34,472 nt of DNA from Chitinophagales bacterium (GTDB taxonomy: Bacteria > Bacteroidota > Bacteroidia > Chitinophagales > Chitinophagaceae). Shown here one piece after another: positions 25,408-34,240 of the stretch (the stretch's first letter is position 1; every line of letters begins with the position of its first letter). Below the pieces are notes generated by a model, which saw only the letters and a list, made by a program, of their open reading frames with translations, was not told the origin of the DNA and searched no databases. The DNA lies in contig JAATGJ010000121.1 in NCBI GenBank assembly GCA_015654695.1, positions 1 through 34,472 of the forward strand. The letters are read 5' to 3'. Made by a program: the position numbers and the translations under genes.

Positions 25408-25585
25408 AATAGAATTGGACTGGGTTTAGTAGGGAAATTTAGGAATTTATGTTGAGTAAAATCTGGCAAGAAACAACCCGATATAAATTTAAGTACACAG
25501 TTCGTGCAGTAAACAGGGGTAATGCTCAACTTTACCTGGCAGATCACATCACCCTGATAAGTTTGGGAAAAAGAAAATTAATCAT

Positions 25586-25600
25586 ACGATTTTAAATCGT
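25586..25600. promoter_or_regulatory. 15-base palindrome ACGATTT-T-AAATCGT
   Basis: A perfect 7+7 inverted repeat with a one-base centre between the VOC gene's 3' end and the sensor kinase start, both transcribed leftward. It lacks a T run, so it is more likely a protein site than a terminator. Function unknown. Confidence 0.35.
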
Positions 25601-25637
25601 GGAAATATTCTCAAACCAGGTGAAAAAAGTAACAGGA

Positions 25638-26042
25638 TTAAAAACCTTCCATATAAAAGACATTAAACCTATGGCCATCCGGGTCGGCAAAAACAAAACC
25701 ATAATATCCTTTTCCAAATTCTTCCGGCCTTGAAATAATCTTTCCTCCTGCTCTTTCGACCTCTTTTTCCCAATTGTTCACCTGGTCTTTGCTTTTGGCG
25801 GAAAGAGTGAATATAATTTCATTTGTTTTTTGGGAATCGGCTATTTCACCCTTTATGCTGGTTTTGAGTATGTCTTTCAAAAAAAAGTGGATTACAAAAT
25901 CATCTTCCCCAAATAAAAAACTTGTCAACTCTCTGGTGCTGCTGTGTATGCCGTTGGGTTTAAAGCCCAATTCAGTATAAAATTTAGTGGTTCGCTCTAA
26001 ATCGCTTACGGCAAAATTTGCCCATATCTTTTTTGGGGTCAT
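25638..26042 (-). CDS. VOC-superfamily (glyoxalase/bleomycin-resistance-like) protein
   Basis: A 134-aa vicinal-oxygen-chelate protein. The opening 'KIWANFAVSDLERTTKFYTELGF' is the typical first beta-alpha unit, and 'GYYGFVFADPDGHRFNVFYMEG' is the typical last. The middle 'EDDFVIHFFLKDILK' and 'SKDQVNNWEKEVERAGGKII' complete the paired beta-alpha-beta-beta-beta fold. Members range from metal-dependent lyases and dioxygenases to drug-binding proteins. The first metal ligand position appears to be Asn ('WANFAV'), so an enzymatic role is uncertain. Monocistronic, with a gene-poor stretch upstream. Confidence 0.92.
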   Translation of the reverse strand: MTPKKIWANFAVSDLERTTKFYTELGFKPNGIHSSTRELTSFLFGEDDFVIHFFLKDILKTSIKGEIADSQKTNEIIFTLSAKSKDQVNNWEKEVERAGGKIISRPEEFGKGYYGFVFADPDGHRFNVFYMEGF

Positions 26043-26847
26043 ACTATTTAAATTTAGAAAGTTACTGGCTTATCTGTTCGCCAACTCATCCATCAACCTA
26101 TCCCAATACCTGACCTGCAACGTCAAACGGTAACACATAAATTTATGACAAAAATTAATAAAGGACTGTGCGCCGATTGACCTGGAGAAAATGAGGGAGG
26201 ATTATTTAAAAGCAAAAAACGAAATCGAAGGCATAAACAGTAAGTAGTATTTCAAGATTTTCATTTCCGTCCAGCTTTATCGTAAATAGTATTCTTTGTA
26301 CAGGCATATAAAGCGATAATGGAAAATAAAAATCCGCAAAACTCCAGCGCTAATCTTATCCTGTTTCCCGGCATCCACTCTTTGGCACCTGAAATTATTT
26401 GATTAAGTACCGGAATTTAGAAAGTAGGTGTTCAAATAGGTGACAGGAAATTTTCGCTTCTTTCTGTTCATCAAAAAAGTAAAAACTTAAACACTTTCTA
26501 AATCCTTAATGGTTTTGGCTTTCCCACTGAAAACCAAAAAGCCTCTCATTGCGGAAAGGCGTTTTGGTGGGATTTGATAGTCGGGAGAACTGGACAAATG
26601 TCGAACCAATTTATCGAGGATTTGAAAGCCATACCAGGTTTTATCGAACAATTTGGAGGACTATAAGAATAATTCGAGTAAATCAAAAGACCACATTCTG
26701 AAAAGTTTCAATATGACTTCTGCAATTTTATTGTATAAACAAACCCTCAATTTTCAGAACTGAAATTTATAAGCCTTTGAGCTTTTTTGATACTTTTTCT
26801 TAAATTTATAGCAGTGTTTAGTCTTGTAAAAAGGATCAGAAATTAAT
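26043..26847. other. 805-base gene-poor stretch with decayed fragments
   Basis: No full-length gene fits here. An open plus-strand frame at 26149-26247 reads 'DLEKMREDYLKAKNEIEG' before a TAG stop, without a start; it looks like the coiled-coil tail of a lost gene. On the minus strand, 26487-26660 is an uninterrupted but start-poor frame containing 'KLVRHLSSSPDYQIPPKR', which overlaps the dispersed repeat at 26580-26622. Together these suggest remnants of an old insertion or gene loss. No terminal inverted repeats, transposase or integrase was found. Confidence 0.45.
26580..26622. repeat. Degenerate dispersed repeat, copy 2
   Basis: The partner of 1836-1877, about 24.7 kb away, with 35 of 43 positions identical, one gap and only transitions. 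It lies inside a minus-strand frame that reads 'ILDKLVRHLSSSPDYQI'. Copy 1 reads 'IFNKLVRHL' on the same strand. Confidence 0.5.
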
Positions 26848-29580
26848 TTATCCCGAGTGTTCTTTTTTAATACCCAATCGCTTAATTCTTGAATTTAACG
26901 TGCTGGTTGGAACTCCAAGAAGTTCGGCTGCTCCCCCCACACCACCTATTTTCCCATTGACGTGTTTCAGTATTTTTAAGATATGTTCCTTTTCATTCTC
27001 ATATATGGTTTTTATAGTAAGATCTTCTTTGTCCATAGCGCCGGTTAGATTCCTTTTTTGCTGTGGTAAATGAATCTCTTTAATTGTATCTCCTGTGGCC
27101 AGCAAAACACTTCGTTCAATTAAATGCTCCAGTTCCCTGATATTACCCGGCCAATCGTAGTGTATTAGTTCCTGTAATGCTTTGTTGCTGATTGTGTTTA
27201 TTTTTTTTCCTGCCTTCTTCGAATACCTTACTATGAAAAAGGAAGCTAAATCCTGGATATCCTCCCTCCTTTCCCTGAGCGGCGGTAGCATGATTGGAAA
27301 TATGTTTAACCGGTAATACAAATCATGTCTGAATTTTCCCTCCTGCATTAATTTTTCAAGTTCCCGATTAGTAGCTGCAATGATCCGGACATCCGTTTTA
27401 ATGGTCGTTTTACCACCAACACGTTCGATTTCCTTTTCCTGTAATGCACGTAATAGTTTTACCTGGAGGTCAGGAGGCATCTCTCCGATTTCATCGAGAA
27501 ATAATGTCCCGTTATTTGCCAATTCAAATTTGCCAATTCTACGTTCAATGGCCCCTGTAAAACTACCCCGCTCATGGCCAAATAATTCACTTTCGATTAA
27601 GTTGGCGGGTAATGCAGCACAATTTACTTTAACCATCAACTTATTCTTACGTGTCGAGGAATTATGTATTGCCCGTGCAATTAATTCTTTCCCCGTACCA
27701 GTTTCTCCCAATATTAACACCGTGCTGTCAGAGTATGCCACCTGCGTTACCATTTTGAAGACTTTTCTTATTTCGGAGCTTTCGCCAATAATTTCGCTGT
27801 AATTATGCGAATGTTCTATTTCTTCTTTTAAGTAAATCTTTTCTTCTTCCAGTTGCTGTTTATATTTGCTGATTTCATGCAACTTTTCAATCAACTTTTC
27901 ATGCGCTAAAATATTTGAAACGGCCACAGCCAACTGTGCACAAACCCCCTTTAGCAGGTTTGTTTTCAGATTATTAATTTCATTGGGCCTGATGTTAAAA
28001 AAGATTACACCAATTGGTTCGCCGCCCACACATAACGCCAAACATAACAGTTGTTTGAATCCTATTGCTTGCCAAAACTTCACATAGGGTGGCGCATTCT
28101 TTTCTTTGCTAAGATCGTCCACATCCAGAATAACAGGATCATCAGAGGCCACAATGGTACTAAAGGCCGTATCCGTAATACTATATTTTAAAGAAGTAAT
28201 GTCTTTGAAATCAATTTCACCGCTTACATGATCTCCAAGATCCATTATAAAAGCACTGTGAGTAATCCGGTCCTCATTAATCTGTGCAATACCGAATTGC
28301 GTTATTCCGAATAAATTTTTAATTCTTGCATTAACCACCTGAAATAAATCATTCTTATTTTTTAGAGAGGCAATTTCGCCACTTAAATAAAGCAGGATGG
28401 ATTTTTCTTTTTCTCTATTTGCAATTTCTTCGTTGGCCAGAATATTGGATATGGAAACTGAAATTTGGCCACCGAGACTTTTAAGCAGATGATTGTTTAT
28501 ATTATTAGTAAGCTGATGATCACGAAGTAAAATAAAACATCCAAGATTAGTTTCACCGATCCCAATGGGTGTTCCAACAACCTCCTTGATCCCCATTTTT
28601 TCCCAAAAATGAACATAGGCTGGCGCCTCGGGCATTACTGCCAGTTCCTCTACATACAAATTAAGGGGTTCACTTGCATTAATTATGTTGTTGAATACCC
28701 CATCATTAACGTCGTATAGCTGAGTAGTGACTTTTTGAAATTCAACATCATTTCTGATTTCATCCTGCACATCGACCACAAAAGGACTATGGGTTTCACC
28801 ATTTTCACTCAATAATGTAATTCCAAATCCTTTAATTGGGAATAGTTCTTTTAGATTTATATTAAGCAGATCAAGTAATTCATTCTTGTTTCTTACAACA
28901 GCAATTTTATAACTTAGCGAAAGTAAAACTGATTTTTCTTCCTCTCTTTTTTCAATTTCCTCATTGGCTAAAATATTTACGACTACCAGGGAGATTTGAT
29001 TTGCGATTTCTGCTATTAAATGTCTATATCGGGCTGTGAAAAAGTTGCTGGTCTCTGACCATAAGGTGAGGATGCCAATAACTTCTCCCGCGCTAATAAG
29101 TCTAATGGAAAGTGATTCAACCAATCCCGAAGTCCTGAAGAATTTTATACAATCATTGGCATTTGAAAGTTTTAAAAGATCAACTACAATGGGCTCATTT
29201 GAATCTAATATCTTATCAATAAATCCGTCGTGTATGGGGTAATTGGTATTTATTATTTGATCATAGCCTGGAAGTTCAATGCGGTTTGCACCCCCGATTC
29301 TGAGAACCGGGTTTAATGTTTCATTCACTGCATCAAGAAAACAAATAAATATATCGTCCGTATTAAAGAGAAGTCTGAGCTTAGGACGAATAAACGTTAA
29401 GATGTCTTTTTTATTCCTCACCTTAACTATGTCATTTCCTAAAGAACGTAAAATTTCTGTATCGGTAATAGTTTTTTGAAGATCGGGAAATACATTTGTT
29501 TTTCTCCCTGAACGTTTTTCGCCGTCGGTCGCTAATGGACTTCCCGCCATTGCTTTTGCTTTAAGATTCTCCGATGGCAT
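26848..29580 (-). CDS. Sigma-54-dependent activator with three GAF domains
   Basis: A 910-aa bacterial enhancer-binding protein, cytosolic. Three similar GAF modules occupy about 35-200, 210-385 and 395-560, separated by the repeated helix 'ILANEEIxxREKEKSxLL'. The second and third share '[10 protein letters not shown]' and '[10 protein letters not shown]' strands. A helix leads to the AAA+ domain (about 595-835): Walker A 'GETGTGKE' (625-632), sigma-54 contact loop 'GSFTGA' (672-677) in place of the usual GAFTGA, Walker B 'LFLDEIGEM', and '[13 protein letters not shown]'. A Fis-type HTH closes it ('[20 protein letters not shown]'). GAF domains usually bind small ligands such as nitric oxide, formate or cyclic nucleotides; the ligand here is unknown. 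It is divergent from a LytTR gene that has a sigma-54-like promoter. Confidence 0.96.
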   Translation of the reverse strand: MPSENLKAKAMAGSPLATDGEKRSGRKTNVFPDLQKTITDTEILRSLGNDIVKVRNKKDILTFIRPKLRLLFNTDDIFICFLDAVNETLNPVLRIGGANRIELPGYDQIINTNYPIHDGFIDKILDSNEPIVVDLLKLSNANDCIKFFRTSGLVESLSIRLISAGEVIGILTLWSETSNFFTARYRHLIAEIANQISLVVVNILANEEIEKREEEKSVLLSLSYKIAVVRNKNELLDLLNINLKELFPIKGFGITLLSENGETHSPFVVDVQDEIRNDVEFQKVTTQLYDVNDGVFNNIINASEPLNLYVEELAVMPEAPAYVHFWEKMGIKEVVGTPIGIGETNLGCFILLRDHQLTNNINNHLLKSLGGQISVSISNILANEEIANREKEKSILLYLSGEIASLKNKNDLFQVVNARIKNLFGITQFGIAQINEDRITHSAFIMDLGDHVSGEIDFKDITSLKYSITDTAFSTIVASDDPVILDVDDLSKEKNAPPYVKFWQAIGFKQLLCLALCVGGEPIGVIFFNIRPNEINNLKTNLLKGVCAQLAVAVSNILAHEKLIEKLHEISKYKQQLEEEKIYLKEEIEHSHNYSEIIGESSEIRKVFKMVTQVAYSDSTVLILGETGTGKELIARAIHNSSTRKNKLMVKVNCAALPANLIESELFGHERGSFTGAIERRIGKFELANNGTLFLDEIGEMPPDLQVKLLRALQEKEIERVGGKTTIKTDVRIIAATNRELEKLMQEGKFRHDLYYRLNIFPIMLPPLRERREDIQDLASFFIVRYSKKAGKKINTISNKALQELIHYDWPGNIRELEHLIERSVLLATGDTIKEIHLPQQKRNLTGAMDKEDLTIKTIYENEKEHILKILKHVNGKIGGVGGAAELLGVPTSTLNSRIKRLGIKKEHSG

Positions 29581-29759
29581 AAAATTAAAGGTAGGGGAAA
29601 CTGCCAGCCTTTCTTTTTATTTAAATTATAGACATAAAGTTCATCTGAGAGGTCAGCCGGGAGCGAAATAGAAATTATCTTATCGCTGATTAGCGATATA
29701 TCGCCGCCATTGAATTCCCTTTTTCGAAGTAAACTGCTAATAGTCAGATAATTGAAACA

Positions 29760-29775
29760 TGGCATTCCATTTGAA
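29760..29775 (+). promoter_or_regulatory. Sigma-54-like promoter upstream of LytTR gene
   Basis: TGGCATTCCATTTGAA matches the -24/-12 pattern TGGCAcgNNNNTTGcW at the -24 GG and at the -12 TTG with exact spacing, but has GA instead of GC at -12. The predicted start point near 29786 is 14 bases before the ATG at 29800. The sigma-54 activator gene is divergent and adjacent, which supports the call. Weak match; unproven. Confidence 0.4.
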
Positions 29776-29799
29776 AATAAAGGCATACAAACAAAATAA

Positions 29800-30252
29800 A
29801 TGGGAGCTCAAGCTAACAAAAACAATCTGACCGTTGCAGGATACAAACCGGAAGTACAATACCAGCAATTTAATGTGGATGATTTAATATCGAAATTCAC
29901 AGCTCCAACTGGTAAAAAGAGTTTCCTGGTGTTTAAACACAATAAATACGTCACTGTACCTACTGAAAACATTGCTTTCTTTTTTGTCAAATATGAGTCT
30001 TCAACAATTATGTCTTTTGATAACCAGGAATTCTTTTTGAATCATTCACTAGACCAAATCCAAAACCTTTTACCTGAAATCCAATTTTTCAGATTAAACA
30101 GGCAATACCTCATTAATTTTAATGCGATAAAAGAAGTGGAGCATTATTTTGCCCGAAAATTGTTAGTGAATCTTACTGTTCCTGTTTCCGACCAACTCCT
30201 TATCACTAAAGAAAAAGTTACTGGTTTTCTTCGCTGGCTTGATAATAGGTGA
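29800..30252 (+). CDS. Stand-alone LytTR DNA-binding protein
   Basis: A 150-aa protein with only a LytTR domain (about 35-148) behind a short N-terminal extension and no receiver. Signatures: 'SFLVFKHNKYVTVPTENIAFF', 'IMSFDNQEFFLNHSLDQI', 'FFRLNRQYLINFNAIKEV' and the basic strand 'ARKLLVNLTVPV'. Such orphan LytTR proteins bind DNA without known phosphorylation, so control probably acts on its level. It starts 219 bases from the divergent sigma-54 activator, with a sigma-54-like promoter at 29760-29775, suggesting the activator raises its expression in response to a GAF ligand (inference). It converges with the YceI gene. Confidence 0.92.
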   Translation: MGAQANKNNLTVAGYKPEVQYQQFNVDDLISKFTAPTGKKSFLVFKHNKYVTVPTENIAFFFVKYESSTIMSFDNQEFFLNHSLDQIQNLLPEIQFFRLNRQYLINFNAIKEVEHYFARKLLVNLTVPVSDQLLITKEKVTGFLRWLDNR

Positions 30253-30345
30253 GTGTGATACTAAGAGTGATCTTAAACGTGACGTCGCTTGACAATGAGT
30301 AGTTGAATAATGTTAATCCATAACGAAAAGGTTACGAGCAATTTA

Positions 30346-30900
30346 CTATAATTGTTTTATTAATTGCATTTCACAATTAATCCAAACATCTTCACTTACT
30401 AAAACGCCGCCTGTTTCCAGGAGGGCGTTCCAATGCAGACCCCAATCTTTACGATTAATCTTCCCATTGATATTGAGCACTGCTTTATCATTTCCAAAAG
30501 GGTCCTTGATAATCCCGCCAAATTCAACATCTAATTGGACTTTATTTTTTATTCCTTTCATGGTGAGTTCTCCATACATTTCATAGCTGGCTTCTTTGCC
30601 GCCACTTACAAAAGTGGTCGCAGTAAAATTAATTACTTTGAATTGTTCAACATCAAAAAAGTCAGCACTCCTTAAATGTTCATCTCTCTTCTCTACACCT
30701 GTGTTTATTGATCCAGGATTTAACCAGAAATTAATTTCAGCGTGCATAAAATCGTCTCCTGTCGTATAAATGCTTGCATCAAATTCTTTAAAACCTCCAC
30801 GAACATTTGAAAAGCCCAGGTGTTTTACCCGGAAGCCAATTTGACTATGAGCGGGGTCAATGACCCACTTTGTTTTTATATTAACTGGAGTTGTTTGCAC
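30346..30900 (-). CDS. YceI family protein
   Basis: A 184-aa YceI-like lipocalin-fold protein that typically binds isoprenoid or fatty-acid-like ligands. Landmarks: 'WVIDPAHSQIGFRVKHLGFSNVRG' at the N-terminus, 'HLRSADFFDVEQF', 'YGELTMKGIKNKVQLDV' and 'INRKDWGLHWN'. Many YceI proteins are periplasmic, but this one starts directly with the fold after a short polar leader, so it is predicted cytosolic. The start codon is GTG at 30900; no in-frame ATG gives the conserved N-terminus. It lies 67 bases downstream of the alpha/beta hydrolase on the same strand and may be co-transcribed with it. Confidence 0.94.
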   Translation of the reverse strand: MQTTPVNIKTKWVIDPAHSQIGFRVKHLGFSNVRGGFKEFDASIYTTGDDFMHAEINFWLNPGSINTGVEKRDEHLRSADFFDVEQFKVINFTATTFVSGGKEASYEMYGELTMKGIKNKVQLDVEFGGIIKDPFGNDKAVLNINGKINRKDWGLHWNALLETGGVLVSEDVWINCEMQLIKQL

Positions 30901-30967
30901 TTTATATATTTTTATTACCTGTAATTGGAATTTATTTTTCCGTATTCAAAAGCATACCCGTTTTAAT

Positions 30968-32014
30968 TCATTCGGTGAGGCTATCCGCCTTGATAATCGC
31001 TTCTGCAAAAGCTTTCGGATCTTCATGCGGAGGATTGTGGCCTATCCCCTTTAAGAGAATATGAAAATACTTACCTGAAAATTTCTTTGCATAAACGCTG
31101 GCATCCGGATGTGGTGCACCATTGGCATCACCTTCCAGCGTTATCGCAGGCACGGAAATTATTGGGGCTTCCGCAAGTCTTTTTTCAAATTCGTCATACT
31201 TTAATTCCCCTTCCGCCAGGCCAAGTCGCCAGCGGTAATTATGAATTACAATAGCTACATGGTCAGGATTTTTAAGGGAGTCGGCACTGCGATTGAATGT
31301 GGCATCATCAAAATTCCACTTCGGCGAAGCGGTCTGCCAAATGAGTTTCGCAAACTCGTTCCGGTTTTTATCATAGCCAGCTTGGCCACGTTCGGTAGCA
31401 AAATAAAACTGATACCACCATTGAAGTTCAGCTCGTGGCGGCAAAGGCATCTTGCCCAATTCCTGGTTCCCAATCAGGTAACCGCTTACTGAGACGATCG
31501 CTTTGCAACGTTCAGGCCAAAGTGCTGCTATAATACAAGTTGTTCTTGCTCCCCAATCAAAGCCTGCAACAATTGCTTTCTGTATTTGGAGTGCATCCAT
31601 CAAAGCGATCGTATCAACAGCAAATGCTGATTGCTGACAATTCCGGAAGGCTTTATCCGAAAGAAATAACGTGGACCCATATCCACGTTGATAGGGAATG
31701 ATAACACGATAACCTTTTGCGACTAACAATGGAACAACATCAACAAAACTGTGAATATCGTATGGCCATCCATGCAAAAGAATTATCGCTGCTCCATCGG
31801 CAGGCCCGGCTTCCGCATACCCAACATTCAAAACCCCGGCATTAATTTGCTTTATTGCGTCGAATGATTTATTTGATCCGTATTTAGGTGTCATTGTTTC
31901 TGCCAGGTTCTTTGTCGGGTTAGAAAAATCAAACATTGCAAACCCGGTACCAGCCAGGGTCATTGAAGCGTCGCCCAGAAATTTGCGACGATTATATTTA
32001 TGATGTTCAGACAT
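30968..32014 (-). CDS. Exported alpha/beta hydrolase, epoxide-hydrolase-like, with Tat-type signal
   Basis: A 348-aa alpha/beta hydrolase. The N-terminus 'NRRKFLGDASMTLAGTGFA' has twin arginines followed by Phe-Leu and a hydrophobic stretch, suggesting Tat export. The hydrolase part has the HGxP oxyanion motif in 'LLHGWPYD'. Its nucleophile elbow carries Asp rather than Ser ('GFDWGA', Asp153), and the C-terminal His is in 'KGIGHNPPHEDP'. Asp nucleophile plus HGxP is the pattern of epoxide hydrolases and haloalkane dehalogenases. The substrate is unknown. It is the middle member of a leftward run of hydrolase genes (32062, 32916, 34241), separated from the next by 47 bases. Confidence 0.92.
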   Translation of the reverse strand: MSEHHKYNRRKFLGDASMTLAGTGFAMFDFSNPTKNLAETMTPKYGSNKSFDAIKQINAGVLNVGYAEAGPADGAAIILLHGWPYDIHSFVDVVPLLVAKGYRVIIPYQRGYGSTLFLSDKAFRNCQQSAFAVDTIALMDALQIQKAIVAGFDWGARTTCIIAALWPERCKAIVSVSGYLIGNQELGKMPLPPRAELQWWYQFYFATERGQAGYDKNRNEFAKLIWQTASPKWNFDDATFNRSADSLKNPDHVAIVIHNYRWRLGLAEGELKYDEFEKRLAEAPIISVPAITLEGDANGAPHPDASVYAKKFSGKYFHILLKGIGHNPPHEDPKAFAEAIIKADSLTE

Positions 32015-32061
32015 GTTATCGCTTTATTATTTCTTTAAAAATCTTATTCTGACAAGTTTGA

Positions 32062-32811
32062 TTATTTTGTTATTATTCCTATTGCTGCCTGGTCAAGAAT
32101 ATCAGCAACCTTCTTCGATTGTGAAATAAAAACCAGGTGACTCGCTTTTATTTCCGATGTTTTACCTCCAGTTCTTTTACCCATGAACCTTTCCAGCGCT
32201 ACCGGTATCGAATGATCTTCAGTTGCCACAATATGCCAGCTTGGTTTTGTTTTCCATGCAATATCATTGAACACATACGTAAAAGCCGATACAGCAACCG
32301 GAACCTGCGAAGCAGCCATAAAATCAGCTTCTTCTTTTGACAAGTCGGCACAAAAACCTGAATGATACTTCGCAAGGTCGTACCATGCAAAACCATTTAC
32401 CGGAGGCAATATTCCCGACAAAGTATCGGCGGGGTATGAACCAAGTAATCCTCCCAATGTCTCTCCTTTATCCGGGGCAAATGCGGCTATGTAAACAAGC
32501 CCAACAACTTTATCTGAATTACCCGCAACAGTAATGATTGCTCCTCCGTAGGAATGACCTACTAAAATAACCGGGCCTGTCTGCCTGTCCAATACTCTTT
32601 TCGTTGCAGCCACATCATCTTCTAAACCTGTATTTGGATTTCCAACCACGCTTACGTTGTAGCCACGTGCTTTTAGAATCGTATAGACCTTTTGCCAGCC
32701 AGACCCATCTGCAAAGGCGCCATGAACCAGCACAATATTTTTTACTTGTGCCTGTGACGTGATGCTCATAACCACAATTATAGAGAGCATTATGGAAAAT
32801 ATTTTTTTCAT
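32062..32811 (-). CDS. Secreted alpha/beta hydrolase
   Basis: A 249-aa alpha/beta hydrolase with a Sec signal peptide (about 1-21, ending SQAQ). The mature protein has 'NIVLVHGAFADGSGW', the serine nucleophile elbow 'GHSYGGA' (Ser87), a probable acid in 'VATEDHSIP' and a terminal His in 'KASHLVFIS'. It resembles the small esterase-like proteins of the 'AB_hydrolase_6' type, in which 'HGAFADGSGW' is a common opening. It differs from its Asp-nucleophile neighbours, so the cluster is not simply duplicated. It probably acts in the periplasm. The substrate is unknown. Confidence 0.93.
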   Translation of the reverse strand: MKKIFSIMLSIIVVMSITSQAQVKNIVLVHGAFADGSGWQKVYTILKARGYNVSVVGNPNTGLEDDVAATKRVLDRQTGPVILVGHSYGGAIITVAGNSDKVVGLVYIAAFAPDKGETLGGLLGSYPADTLSGILPPVNGFAWYDLAKYHSGFCADLSKEEADFMAASQVPVAVSAFTYVFNDIAWKTKPSWHIVATEDHSIPVALERFMGKRTGGKTSEIKASHLVFISQSKKVADILDQAAIGIITK

Positions 32812-32915
32812 GATTGTTGTTTTATTGTCTGTTATTAATATTTATGACCGACTATTCTTATGAATTCAGCAAATGAAAGGGGGCAAGTACTATATATAAC
32901 GTATTCCTTATCGAA

Positions 32916-34205
32916 TCAACGCAATGTTTTGAAAGCTGCTCTTAATTCTTCAGCGAAAACCTTAGGTTGTTCCCATGCAGCAAAATGACCGCCTTTATCA
33001 AGCTTGTTGAAATAAATGAGTTTGGGATATGCTTTCATTGCCCAACTTTTCGGAGCTGCATAAATTTCATCCGGGAAAACGCTCACCGCTACCGGTATGG
33101 CAACATTTCGCGGATCAAAAAAGCCACCCGTTGATATCTGAAAAGTCTCCCAATAAAGGCGGGCCGAAGAGATCGCCGTATTGGTAACCCAGTACAAAGT
33201 GATATTGTCAAGAATATCATCCCTGGTGAGCCCTTCTGACTTTCCATTAAACACACGTGCGATGAGTGAGTAACTTCTTGCATCGTGGTCAAGTATCCAT
33301 GCTGCAAGGCCGATAGGTGAATCGGCAATTCCATAAAGCGTCTGCGGACGGAGGCCCATCTCATTCGCATAGCCCAATCCTTTCTTATAAAAAAAGTCCA
33401 ACTGCCCGTATGCATTCTTTTCATCGGCTGAGAGATCCGATGGTACAACACCTGAAGCCAATGCTTTTGAAATATCTGCCGGAACAGTAGCAGCCATATT
33501 AGTATGGATGCCGAGCAATTCGGGAGGAGCCATCAATGCCATTATCTCCGAGATGGCATTGCCCCAATCACCACCTTGTGCTACAAATTTTTTATATCCA
33601 AGCCGTTTCATCAGCACTATCCAGGCTTTTGCAATGTGAACTGGTTCCCATCCAAGTGTAGTTGGCTTACCAGAAAAACCATAGCCCGGAATGGAAGGTA
33701 TTATCACATCAAAAGCATCTTCCGCTTTTCCTCCAAACGCAGTAGGATCGGTGAGCGGGCCAATAATCTTTAATTGTTCAATGATTGATCCGGGCCAGCC
33801 GTGAGTAATGATGACAGGCATGGCATTTTTAAGTTTTGAACGGACATGAATGAAATGAATGTCAACTCCATCTATCGTCGTTGTGAATTGTGGTAATGCA
33901 TTCAGCCTGGCTTCTACCTTACGCCAGTCATATTCTTTCACCCAGTATTTAGCAATCGCCTGCATAGTAGCGAACTGGACGCCCTGGGATTCATCTTTTA
34001 CATTCTCTGGTTCAGGCCACATCGTAGCTGAAACCCGGCGTTTAAGATCAACTAGTTTTTCTTCAGGAATTTGTACGTGAAAAGGACGGATGGTTTCGTC
34101 CGATGATGGAATGATTGATGCTCCTGTTTGTGCATCGCTTACGGTGACCTGCATCAGCATGGCGCCTGTCACAACTGCATTCGAAAGAATGTTTTTCTTT
34201 GTCAT
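32916..34205 (-). CDS. EHN-type epoxide hydrolase, intact tandem copy
   Basis: A 429-aa microsomal-type epoxide hydrolase, with a signal peptide-like start (about 1-25). The EHN domain (about 40-150) contains 'IRPFHVQIPEEKLVDLKRRV' and the cap 'WPEPENV'. The catalytic domain follows, with HGWPG ('THGWPGSI'), Asp213 as nucleophile in 'GGDWGN', and His407 in 'KGGHFAAWEQP'; the acidic partner is not firmly placed. These enzymes hydrolyse epoxides to diols through an ester intermediate on Asp. The next gene downstream in the array is the secreted alpha/beta hydrolase at 32062. A close tandem paralogue begins to the right, 35 bases away. Confidence 0.95.
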   Translation of the reverse strand: MTKKNILSNAVVTGAMLMQVTVSDAQTGASIIPSSDETIRPFHVQIPEEKLVDLKRRVSATMWPEPENVKDESQGVQFATMQAIAKYWVKEYDWRKVEARLNALPQFTTTIDGVDIHFIHVRSKLKNAMPVIITHGWPGSIIEQLKIIGPLTDPTAFGGKAEDAFDVIIPSIPGYGFSGKPTTLGWEPVHIAKAWIVLMKRLGYKKFVAQGGDWGNAISEIMALMAPPELLGIHTNMAATVPADISKALASGVVPSDLSADEKNAYGQLDFFYKKGLGYANEMGLRPQTLYGIADSPIGLAAWILDHDARSYSLIARVFNGKSEGLTRDDILDNITLYWVTNTAISSARLYWETFQISTGGFFDPRNVAIPVAVSVFPDEIYAAPKSWAMKAYPKLIYFNKLDKGGHFAAWEQPKVFAEELRAAFKTLR

Positions 34206-34240
34206 TGTTTTATTTTTTACTCGTTATTTTATTGTTTTCA

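Noticed and set aside
29532-29786. 84-aa minus-strand ORF upstream of the sigma-54 activator
   Set aside because: It overlaps the activator's start and covers the control region with the sigma-54-like promoter; no domain is recognisable, though parts look protein-like.
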